Shown: in pieces, positions 26,866 to 34,052 of the stretch
Position numbering within the stretch: position 1 is the first letter of the stretch
How the letters are laid out: each line of letters starts with the position of its first letter
DNA from: CCMP332 sp040218795
Lineage (GTDB): Bacteria; Bacteroidota; Bacteroidia; Cytophagales; CCMP332
Assembly (NCBI GenBank): GCA_040218795.1
Contig: JAVJQT010000007.1
Location: forward strand, 62,001 to 126,000
Length of the DNA stretch: 64,000 nt
Direction: 5' to 3'
Notes under the pieces: model-generated
Seen by the model: only the letters and a program-made list of their open reading frames with translations
What the model was told of the DNA's origin: nothing
The model's database searches: none
Program-made: the position numbers and the translations under genes

Positions 26866-27471
26866 ATGTCTTTCGAATTACCAAAATTACCATATGCATT
26901 TGACGCTTTAGAGCCTCATATCGATGCTAAAACTATGGAAATACATCATGATAAACATCATGCAGGATACGTGAGCAAGTTAAATGCCGCAATCGAAAAT
27001 ACCGATATGGCCAATAAGTCTATTGAGGATCTTTGCAAACAACATTCCGATGTTGGAGCAGTCCGAAACAATGGCGGTGGACATTATAACCATTCTTTAT
27101 TTTGGACCATCATGAGTGCCAATGGCGGTGGAAATCCCAGCGGTGCTGTCGCAGCAGCCATTGACAGAGATTTCGGATCTTTTGATTCATTTAAAGATGC
27201 CTTTAGCAATGCTGCAGCAACAAGATTTGGTTCGGGATGGGCATGGCTATGCGTAATGGAAGGTGGAAAACTTGAAGTTTGTAGTTCTGCAAACCAGGAC
27301 AATCCACTAATGCCCGGTGTTGGCTGTGGCGGACAACCTATTTTAGGCCTTGATGTTTGGGAACATGCCTATTATCTCAATTATCAAAACAGAAGACCCG
27401 ATTATATTTCGGCCTTTTTTAATGTTATCAATTGGGGTGAAGTGAATCGCAGATACAGCGAAGCGCAATAA
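26866..27471 (+). CDS. Superoxide dismutase (Mn/Fe type)
   Basis: The 201-residue protein has no signal peptide and so is cytoplasmic. Metal ligands are H27 (EIHHDKHH), H76 (GGHYNHSLFW), D163 and H167 (DVWEHAYY). The GNAAATRFGSGWAWL-like segment (about 114-128) is typical of the family. It dismutates superoxide. Mn against Fe use cannot be settled by eye, so I give no symbol. The gene follows tadA by 22 bp and ends at a strong hairpin terminator. Confidence 0.95.
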   Translation: MSFELPKLPYAFDALEPHIDAKTMEIHHDKHHAGYVSKLNAAIENTDMANKSIEDLCKQHSDVGAVRNNGGGHYNHSLFWTIMSANGGGNPSGAVAAAIDRDFGSFDSFKDAFSNAAATRFGSGWAWLCVMEGGKLEVCSSANQDNPLMPGVGCGGQPILGLDVWEHAYYLNYQNRRPDYISAFFNVINWGEVNRRYSEAQ

Positions 27472-27489
27472 GATTTAGAATAACAAAAG

Positions 27490-27547
27490 AAAACCACGTT
27501 GACCCTTTAACTGAATTAATTCAGGATATTGGAAAACGTGGTTTTTT
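27490..27547. terminator. Bidirectional terminator between sod and a convergent lipoprotein gene
   Basis: AAACCACGTT (27491-27500) pairs with AACGTGGTTT (27535-27544), with A-rich and T-rich flanks on both sides (TTTTTT to 27547). The loop contains the perfect 14-bp palindrome CTGAATTAATTCAG (27511-27524), which may form a second stem inside the first. The position between convergent genes fits termination in both directions. Confidence 0.7.
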
Positions 27548-27566
27548 ACTTTAATGTAATTATTTG

Positions 27567-28424
27567 CTAACAGCCCAATGTTCCTGCGCCGTTTACAAAT
27601 TTGAAGTCATCCGGTTCTTCTGAAATGAAAAAATCATCACCTTCAAAATCCAATTGAAGGTATTCTCCTCCAAATGAGATATTTCCACCATTAACTTGTA
27701 ATGTACCATCAGAGGACAAAAAGAATTTTCCATTTTCCAAGTCAATAATGTAAGCATATGCAGAACCATCTAATGAAAATGGATCATCTGTATCTTCATC
27801 GATATCGAAAAAGTTGATTACCTCATAGTTCCCGCTGGCTTCATCATCAAAAACCACATACAATACCAGCGCATTTAATCCTCCAAATGCTTCATTGGTG
27901 TCCACAGAATTAAAATCAAGATCTCCACTTACACCAATGACCAATGAAACGCCATCCATTCCGTCTGTAAAGACATCAGCTATTTCACTTCCATCACCTT
28001 CTTCTCCTGCAGATAAACAAAAAGTTGCAGAGATATCATAGGTATATGCGCCTGCTGTAATTACTCCGCCTCCTGCATTGGCACCAAATCCGGGTGTGGT
28101 AATTACCACAACTCCCTCTTCAGATGTATAAGTATTGCCGGAAGGATTTGAAAAATCGAATCCATCACCACCTGAACTAAAACTAAATCCTCCATCTTTA
28201 TTTGATTTTCCATCACCCTTGCTATCAGCATGAATTATGGCCAATTGAGGAAGTCGATTAATCACCTCCGGAATTCTTTCCAGAATTTTAGCTTTTCGTT
28301 CTTCTTTGGATAAACTTGGAGAAGGATTGTTTTGATTATCCTTTGAACAAGAATTTATCCCGACCAGAAGAATTAAAACAAGTCCTGCAATGAGGACTTG
28401 CTTTATTTTTTTGATTAAAATCAT
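27567..28424 (-). CDS. Lipoprotein of unknown function, Gly/Asp-rich
   Basis: The 285-residue product has a lipobox Cys at residue 26 (GINSC) and a low-complexity Gly/Ser/Asp-rich part (about 70-110). The rest has a strongly acidic beta-rich composition (repeated DFDGDD/EEGDGSE-like stretches), as in Bacteroidota surface proteins that may bind calcium. I do not recognise a family. It lies 12 bp downstream of an outer-membrane barrel gene on the same strand, so the two probably form one transcript. Confidence 0.75.
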   Translation of the reverse strand: MILIKKIKQVLIAGLVLILLVGINSCSKDNQNNPSPSLSKEERKAKILERIPEVINRLPQLAIIHADSKGDGKSNKDGGFSFSSGGDGFDFSNPSGNTYTSEEGVVVITTPGFGANAGGGVITAGAYTYDISATFCLSAGEEGDGSEIADVFTDGMDGVSLVIGVSGDLDFNSVDTNEAFGGLNALVLYVVFDDEASGNYEVINFFDIDEDTDDPFSLDGSAYAYIIDLENGKFFLSSDGTLQVNGGNISFGGEYLQLDFEGDDFFISEEPDDFKFVNGAGTLGC

Positions 28425-28436
28425 AATTATCTGTTT

Positions 28437-29129
28437 TTAAAACAGGAATCCTAATCTTATTTGACCCAATACGTTAGGTCCAATATTTAAACTACTACCT
28501 TGTTTCTGCGGGTCTGGTGCAGTAAATCCGGGAGCATCGCTTTCAACTTTAATATCTGAATTACTTGTCATAGAGAAACCAAAACCAAGCTCTGTACCCA
28601 GGTATAATTTTTTTGCAATGTAATAGTCCACACCTGCAAAACCATTTAGACCAAATCTTACAAACCCGTCCTGACCTTTTGTAGTTGTAGAAACAACATC
28701 TGTAGCGGGCTGTGTTTGTACTTCAGAACTAGAGGTTTGCATGGCAAAGTCTATTTCACCACCTATATATGGAGATAACCTTTCTGTTCCATTAAAGTGC
28801 TTCTCGTACCCTGGTCTTAAACTTATCGTAAAAGAACTTTCGGTATCCTTAAGTTCTTTTAAGCTCGCACCGGAATTTTCTTGCTGGGTAATCGTTGACT
28901 CGGAAGAGTATCCTATAAATATAGTAGCTCTATAAGCTGTTTGATCTGAAAGGAATGCTCTATATCTAATTCCGCCAATGCTAATTGGACTACCTCCCAG
29001 AGGTGCGAATTGGACTTCCAGATTTCTGTCGCCGCTTTCTTGTTTCATTACGGATGACATATCGTCTTGTGCGCTGGCCGTAAATACTATTGCGGCTGCT
29101 GTAAAAATTGATAGTAATACCTTTTTCAT
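28437..29129 (-). CDS. Outer-membrane beta-barrel protein (OmpA/OprF-barrel-like)
   Basis: The 230-residue product has a signal peptide cleaved after TASAQ (about residue 21). Alternating beta-strands throughout and an aromatic final residue (LGQIRLGFLF) indicate an eight-to-ten-strand outer-membrane barrel. LSPYIGGEIDFAM and LYLGTELGFGFSM are typical strand pairs. Function is unknown. It heads a likely two-gene transcript with the acidic lipoprotein. Confidence 0.82.
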   Translation of the reverse strand: MKKVLLSIFTAAAIVFTASAQDDMSSVMKQESGDRNLEVQFAPLGGSPISIGGIRYRAFLSDQTAYRATIFIGYSSESTITQQENSGASLKELKDTESSFTISLRPGYEKHFNGTERLSPYIGGEIDFAMQTSSSEVQTQPATDVVSTTTKGQDGFVRFGLNGFAGVDYYIAKKLYLGTELGFGFSMTSNSDIKVESDAPGFTAPDPQKQGSSLNIGPNVLGQIRLGFLF

Positions 29130-29279
29130 GTTTTGTATAAAAGTTGGTTATACCTAAAATTATCAGGATAAATACAGAAATAAAAATATTTCGATGTATT
29201 TATTGAGTACTATCATTTCTTGATAAAGTGCAAAAAATTGAGTCTCAGATTATTATCAATTTTTAATTTGTATGAAATT

Positions 29280-30458
29280 CTAATCGATTTCTGTGAGTAT
29301 TATTTTTTGAGAATGAAAAAATTCCGGATTTGTAATCGCTAGAAAATAGACTCCAAAACCCTCCTGAACTTTACTTAAATCGTAGTAATGCGCATTGGTA
29401 TTCTCTATCGTGAGATCGCTTTCATGCACGGTTTTACCATTTAATGATCGCAAATACACTTTGTATTTTCCCTTGACTAAGCCAGTAATTTCAATAATAC
29501 CTTTCGTTGGATTGGGATAAATATTAAATGCAATTTTTTCTTCTTCAGAAGCTTTGGTCATTACAGTTCTAAAACCGGTAATGGCCCGCAATTTTGAAGG
29601 GTTTAATGGAAATGAAGGCCCGTTTGTCAATGGAATGGATGAATTTAAAAATATCGTATCCTGACTCGAGCTCATGGCAATGCCATTGGGCCGTGAAAAA
29701 GTAGCCTGGTTTAAGTTTCCGTCCGCATTCCCGCGGGTACCGCTGCCTGCAATCGTACTTACATTTCCACTGAGTGTGGATTTATATATTTTACTGCTGC
29801 CATGGCTGGCGATATATAGACAGGAGTCCTTAGAAGAATAGGTTAAATGGCCGTTATTATTTCCGGGAATAAAGGCTAAAGCGATTTCCTGTCCATTTGG
29901 AGTTATTTTCACCACATCGCTATTATTGAAATTGGAAACGTATAGATTGCCATCCTGATCTCTGGTAATGCCGTTTGGGCAGGCGAAAAGAAATCCGCTG
30001 CTGAATAAGCTAACATTTCCCAGTGTGTCGACTTTTGAAATTTCATTGGAACCGCATTCGCAAACAAATAAATTTCCAAAATCATCGGCTACAATTCCTA
30101 CCGGGGAGGAAAGTCCACTGGCATAAGTACTCACCTGTCCTGTCGGTGTTACTTTGCTAATGACTCCGGAAGATATATTGGATTGATAGAAATTGCCATC
30201 CGGGCCAAAAGTATTGCCCGAAGCACCGGATAAGCCGCTAACAAATAGTTCCAGTGAATCTTCCTGAAGATGATATCTCCAGATTTGCGTTCCGTTTGCA
30301 TTGGGTAATCCATCGCCGTAATTCCCAATATAAATATGACCATCCGGGCCGAGCTTAACTCCGCCACTTGCAGGAAAACTGTCTATCAGAGTGAATACCT
30401 GTGCAAATGAGCTTGTATAGAAAAACGAAAGGATAAATAGTATGTAGAGTTTTTTCAT
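29280..30458 (-). CDS. Secreted NHL/SMP-30-like beta-propeller protein with T9SS sorting domain
   Basis: The 392-residue product has a signal peptide ending at SSFAQ (about 20). Residues 25-290 hold propeller repeats of the form GPDGHIYIGNYGDG, DQDGNLYVSNFNNSDV and ADDFGNLFVCECGSNEI, like NHL or gluconolactonase-type propellers. The last 80 residues form a type A T9SS sorting domain beginning FNIYPNPTKGIIEITG. It is therefore exported through the type IX system and probably surface-attached or released. No catalytic residues are evident. Confidence 0.85.
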   Translation of the reverse strand: MKKLYILFILSFFYTSSFAQVFTLIDSFPASGGVKLGPDGHIYIGNYGDGLPNANGTQIWRYHLQEDSLELFVSGLSGASGNTFGPDGNFYQSNISSGVISKVTPTGQVSTYASGLSSPVGIVADDFGNLFVCECGSNEISKVDTLGNVSLFSSGFLFACPNGITRDQDGNLYVSNFNNSDVVKITPNGQEIALAFIPGNNNGHLTYSSKDSCLYIASHGSSKIYKSTLSGNVSTIAGSGTRGNADGNLNQATFSRPNGIAMSSSQDTIFLNSSIPLTNGPSFPLNPSKLRAITGFRTVMTKASEEEKIAFNIYPNPTKGIIEITGLVKGKYKVYLRSLNGKTVHESDLTIENTNAHYYDLSKVQEGFGVYFLAITNPEFFHSQKIILTEID

Positions 30459-30555
30459 ATAGATTAAAATCTATTGAACTTAACTCAGAGCCGGTAAAAT
30501 TTCAATAATTGTATTAGTTGAAGGTAATTTTTTACCATAGACGGTAAAATTCACA

Positions 30556-31341
30556 TCATTTTATCAAGCCATGCTCGCAAAAAGCCCTTCCTACATTTTT
30601 TTTGTGTTCCAGCATTTTTAAATTTTCATCGAGAATTTTCTGGTTGTAATGAACAGGATGATACAGATGGTATTCCAAACAGCTGTAAATGATCGATTCA
30701 ATCTTAATACCTGCCTTTAACAATCGCCATTCTACATCCGAATCTTCACCCACACCCGATAATTCATAGTCCTCATCAAAACCGTTAATGGCCATCAAAT
30801 CATTTTTCATAATTCCCCAATTGCAACCAAGCAAATGCTTAAAACCGGAATTAAGGTTTTTAATTTTTGGGAGATAAAGGGCTTTTTCAGGATACCTGGC
30901 ATTTCTCATTAATAAAGACAAAACATCCAAGCCTATTAATTTCTCTTTCTCAATCATCTTTTTGGTATGCTTCTCAGTCAATTCAATTCTTCTTCCGGCC
31001 CGGGCAATACCATCTCTGATTCCCGCATCGTAATTTTTTATAAAATGCTTGTGAATAATACAATCGCCATCTATAAACACCAGTTTTTCTCCGGCGCTTA
31101 ATCGTATCGCTTCATTCAGAATTTTGTTCTTTCGAAATCCTATATCTTCCTGAAAAACATGCTTTATTGGATAATTATAAGTCTCTTGAGCCTTTTTAAT
31201 TAATATTTTTGTTTCGGCCTGATTATTGTCTTCTGCTATGATGACTTCAAAATTTTTGAAGGATTGCGATTCAATGGACTGAAAAACAAGGGATAAAAAA
31301 TCAAGTCTTTTATAGACGGCAATAATTAAGCTTACACTCAT
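30556..31341 (-). CDS. Family 2 glycosyltransferase with galactosyltransferase-like C-terminus
   Basis: The 261-residue product starts with the GT2 fold MSVSLIIAVYKRLDFL, followed by an AEDNN nucleotide-site segment, a DGD metal-binding motif (FIDGDCI) near residue 90, and the Glyco_transf_7C-type segment LGCNWGIMKNDLMAINGFDE with a conserved GEDSDVEWRL. It should transfer a sugar from a nucleotide donor onto a cell-surface glycan. Donor and acceptor are not readable. It has no same-strand neighbours in the immediate vicinity that form a polysaccharide cluster. Confidence 0.88.
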   Translation of the reverse strand: MSVSLIIAVYKRLDFLSLVFQSIESQSFKNFEVIIAEDNNQAETKILIKKAQETYNYPIKHVFQEDIGFRKNKILNEAIRLSAGEKLVFIDGDCIIHKHFIKNYDAGIRDGIARAGRRIELTEKHTKKMIEKEKLIGLDVLSLLMRNARYPEKALYLPKIKNLNSGFKHLLGCNWGIMKNDLMAINGFDEDYELSGVGEDSDVEWRLLKAGIKIESIIYSCLEYHLYHPVHYNQKILDENLKMLEHKKNVGRAFCEHGLIK

Positions 31342-31396
31342 GAAAATGGAATCTGGCTATAAAAATATTGCTTAATCGCCGGATTAAAAATTCATG

Positions 31397-31404
31397 TATA
31401 TTTG
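31397..31404 (+). promoter_or_regulatory. Candidate -7 promoter box for the DUF4783 gene
   Basis: TATATTTG is an exact TAnnTTTG match 11 bp before the ATG at 31416, implying a very short leader. The nearest TTG upstream (31368-31370) is farther than usual for a -33 element. Confidence 0.4.
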
Positions 31405-31415
31405 AATAAGGATAT

Positions 31416-31811
31416 ATGCAAAAAAGGATATTAAATATTGCCATTGTTCTATTTATGACTTTGCTCTGCGTGGATTCATTTGCTCAGGACATTGAATCGG
31501 AAAATGCCCGAACGGCGCTGAAAGCCGGGAGCAGTAAGGAATTGGCGGCAATGTTAGACAATGCCTCCGAAGTCATAATATTGGAGAAAAAATATGCCAA
31601 GAAAAATGCGGAACCCGTACTGAGGGACTTTTTCGTTAGCAATCCCGCTGTGGATTTTAAATTTATTCACAATGGATCTTCAAAAGACGGATCCCTAGTC
31701 TATTCCATTGGGCACTATGAAACAAAAAATTCTAAATTCAGGGTGGTCATTCGATTTAAGCGTTCACGAGAAGAATTTAAAATTCACAAGCTCGAAGTTT
31801 CCAAATTCTGA
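31416..31811 (+). CDS. DUF4783-family secreted protein
   Basis: The 131-residue product has a signal peptide (to about SFAQ, residue 24) and a small NTF2-like alpha/beta domain (AALKAGSSKELAAMLD, then FFVSNPAVDFKFIHNGSSKDG). This matches the Bacteroidota-specific family DUF4783. Function is unknown. It lies 34 bp before nadC and is probably cotranscribed with it, a pairing I recall in other Bacteroidota. Confidence 0.82.
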   Translation: MQKRILNIAIVLFMTLLCVDSFAQDIESENARTALKAGSSKELAAMLDNASEVIILEKKYAKKNAEPVLRDFFVSNPAVDFKFIHNGSSKDGSLVYSIGHYETKNSKFRVVIRFKRSREEFKIHKLEVSKF

Positions 31812-31845
31812 TTCTTTTTGAAGCGGCTTTTTTACATTTGCAGCC

Positions 31846-32703
31846 GTGATTTATAATTACCTTCAAAAACCTGCAATAGAACATTTTATCGACGAAGCAA
31901 TTCGAGAGGATATCGGTGAAGGAGATCATTCTTCCTTATCGAGTATTCCGGCAGATGCTAAAAATACAGCCAGACTGATTATCAAAGCTAATGGAACAAT
32001 TGCCGGGCTGGATTTGGCATATATGATTTTTGAAAGGATTGATCCTGAATTAAAAATAGATAAGTTTTTAAAAGACGGTGATAAAGTTAAAACAGGTGAT
32101 ATTGCTTTTGAAGTAAGTGGAAAATCTCAATCCATATTAACTGCGGAGCGATTGGTATTGAATTGCATGCAAAGAATGAGCGCTATTGCCACCAAGACGA
32201 GGAAACTGGCCAATTTAATTGCGCACACCAATACAAAATTGCTGGATACAAGAAAAACAACACCTAATTTTCGTATTCCTGAAAAATGGGCAGTAAAAAT
32301 CGGAGGAGGGACAAATCATCGTTTTGCGCTATTCGATATGATCATGATCAAGGATAATCACGTGGATTTTGCGGGAGGAATTGAAGCGGCTATCATGGCT
32401 GCGAACAAATATATTTCCGAGACAGAAAAAGATCTTGAAATAGAGATTGAAACAAGAAACCTAGAAGAGGTTAAAGAGGTTGTTAGAGTTGGAAAAGTAA
32501 ATCGAATAATGCTGGATAATATGTCTGTCGATGAAATGAAAGACGCATTGGCATTAATCAGCAATAAATTTCAAACCGAAGCTTCCGGAGGAATTACTGA
32601 AGAAACAATTGTACCTATTGCGGAAACGGGCGTAGATTACATTTCTGTGGGAGCAATTACACATTCTTACAAAAGTTTAGACATGAGTTTAAAAGCCATT
32701 TAA
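31846..32703 (+). CDS. nadC: Nicotinate-nucleotide diphosphorylase (carboxylating)
   Basis: The 285-residue protein begins with GTG, as no ATG is in frame near it. Family features are visible: EDIGEGDHSS near the N-terminus, LVLNCMQRMSAIATKT, LLDTRKTTPNFR with the PRPP/quinolinate-binding Arg and Lys residues, GGGTNHRFALFDMIMIKDNH and the C-terminal ASGGI and DYISVGAITHS segments. It converts quinolinate and PRPP to nicotinate mononucleotide in de novo NAD synthesis. nadA and nadB are not in the window. Confidence 0.96.
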   Translation: MIYNYLQKPAIEHFIDEAIREDIGEGDHSSLSSIPADAKNTARLIIKANGTIAGLDLAYMIFERIDPELKIDKFLKDGDKVKTGDIAFEVSGKSQSILTAERLVLNCMQRMSAIATKTRKLANLIAHTNTKLLDTRKTTPNFRIPEKWAVKIGGGTNHRFALFDMIMIKDNHVDFAGGIEAAIMAANKYISETEKDLEIEIETRNLEEVKEVVRVGKVNRIMLDNMSVDEMKDALALISNKFQTEASGGITEETIVPIAETGVDYISVGAITHSYKSLDMSLKAI

Positions 32704-32705
32704 AA

Positions 32706-33182
32706 ATGACCATCAAAACAAAAAAGTATCAATTACCCACAAAGACATTCGTCAAATTTGCCATGATGAATGTACTCCGAGAACAATGGTGGGTATTTTT
32801 AATTGCCATTGCCATTGCTGCGCTTACTTTCGTTTACCCGGACACCATTTGGTTTTACATCATTGCCGGCCTGAGTTTATCGCTTTATCTTTTGTTCTGG
32901 CTGATTCAGTTTTTCGGACTAACCCAATTGGATCAGGCGAAATTTATATTTGAAAAGTTGAGCTACGAGATTGACCCCAAACAAATACTTTTGAAAATCA
33001 GCTCAAAACAGGGAATGCCAATCAAATGGGAACAGATTAAAAAAGCCAGAGCCGGAAAAAATCACTATTTGCTGATCATGAACAAGGCACAGATCATCCA
33101 TTTGCCTTTTAAGGTATTCAACAGTCCCAGAGATGTGAAAATGATGGAGACCTTGTTGAAGCGAAAGAACTTAATTAAGTAA
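32706..33182 (+). CDS. Membrane protein with YcxB-like C-terminal domain
   Basis: The 158-residue product has two membrane helices (about 27-47 and 50-75) followed by a soluble domain (about 85-158) with IKWEQIKKARAGKNHYLLIMNKAQ, in the manner of YcxB/PH-like small domains. Function is unknown. It starts 3 bp after nadC and is in the same operon. It is the last gene before a repeat-bearing intergenic region. Confidence 0.78.
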   Translation: MTIKTKKYQLPTKTFVKFAMMNVLREQWWVFLIAIAIAALTFVYPDTIWFYIIAGLSLSLYLLFWLIQFFGLTQLDQAKFIFEKLSYEIDPKQILLKISSKQGMPIKWEQIKKARAGKNHYLLIMNKAQIIHLPFKVFNSPRDVKMMETLLKRKNLIK

Positions 33183-33303
33183 GACTTTTCATTGATTTTC
33201 TTTCTAAGAATACAATGATTGCCCTGAATACATTTGTGAAGTATTCCGCATTCCCGAAAAGAAACGTGATGTGAGAATTGTATACCAAATTAGAATTCAC
33301 TGT

Positions 33304-33322
33304 TCCCGGATACAATCCGGGA
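33304..33322. repeat. Small perfect hairpin in the intergenic region
   Basis: TCCCGGA and TCCGGGA form a perfect 7-bp stem around TACAA. No T-run follows, so it is not an obvious terminator. It sits 30 bp before the REP-like pair and may belong to the same repeat family remnant. Confidence 0.5.
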
Positions 33323-33351
33323 CCTCTCGAAAATTAAACAGTTTCAGAAAT

Positions 33352-33442
33352 GGAGATTCCAAGATTTCCGCAATACGGAATCTTGGAATGACGAACAAAA
33401 GCATCGTCACTCCAAGGCTTTAGTTCTTGGAGTCTCCAATCA
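33352..33442. repeat. REP/BIME-like inverted pair of an asymmetric palindrome (locus A)
   Basis: Two imperfect palindromes lie tail to tail. The first (33352-33393) runs GGAGATTCCAAGA..., a small loop, ...CGGAATCTTGGAATGACGA. The second (33405-33437) is its reverse-complement form, CGTCACTCCAAG...CTTGGAGTCTCC, with a shorter stem. The same two modules occur at 42261-42345 in the opposite order. The rest of the 33183-33565 gap shows nothing else I can support apart from a small hairpin. Confidence 0.75.
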
Positions 33443-33565
33443 AAAAATGATAATTTTTAATAAAGGGAATACCCTCCTCACACATTTTCTGCTGTGATCT
33501 TGAAATTTTCTATGCATGTTTAATTGAATATCTGCCTTCATAAAAAATTACTAATTTTAATCAAG

Positions 33566-33757
33566 ATGAATGATTATCTAAAAAAGTTGATAGAAAGATT
33601 TGAAAAGCATAGAAATATTTCTGAAGCTAAATTTCAATATATACTTGACCGACAAAAAAGTATTGAAAATACAATTGTCGAATTAAAAGATGAATCTGTT
33701 GATTTTTACGAATTTGTAGCCGAATCTTTAAAAGAACTTGCAAAAGACATTACTTAA
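33566..33757 (+). CDS. Small hypothetical protein, helical
   Basis: The start at the ATG at 33566 gives 63 residues (an in-frame ATG 42 bp upstream would add a hydrophobic tail that looks less natural). The product is charged and almost entirely helical (LKKLIERFEKHRNISEAKFQYILDRQ), and looks like a small coiled-coil protein. It has no signal peptide and no family I recognise. It is isolated behind a repeat region and convergent with the DUF4834 gene. I am unsure that it is expressed. Confidence 0.45.
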   Translation: MNDYLKKLIERFEKHRNISEAKFQYILDRQKSIENTIVELKDESVDFYEFVAESLKELAKDIT

Positions 33758-33788
33758 ATAAAAGAGAAAATTAAAAATCTACAATCTC

Positions 33789-34046
33789 TTATTTAAGCTC
33801 CTCGTAATCGACGTATTCACCGCCATCGAAGTTTTTGCCTTTTTTGGCCTTGTCATTGGGAACATGGTCGATTTTTAATTCGCCTTCCCTGGTTCTTTGA
33901 GAGCCTCCACTTCCAAAAGATTCAGAATTATAGCGATTGCCCTGTTGGGTAAATAAAAATGACAAAAATGGTCTGATCAGCAATCCGAAAAAGCGGAAAA
34001 CCAAAAAGTAAACCAGAAATAAGACTAATAATATCTTTAAAATCAT
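33789..34046 (-). CDS. DUF4834-family small membrane protein
   Basis: The 85-residue product has one strongly hydrophobic N-terminal helix (about 2-30, with LVYFLVFRFFGLLI) and a polar tail that is Gly/Ser-rich and ends acidic (GEYVDYEELK). This matches the Bacteroidota family DUF4834. It lies 6 bp downstream of carB on the same strand, so it is cotranscribed. Function is unknown. Confidence 0.8.
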   Translation of the reverse strand: MILKILLVLFLVYFLVFRFFGLLIRPFLSFLFTQQGNRYNSESFGSGGSQRTREGELKIDHVPNDKAKKGKNFDGGEYVDYEELK

Positions 34047-34052
34047 AACACC

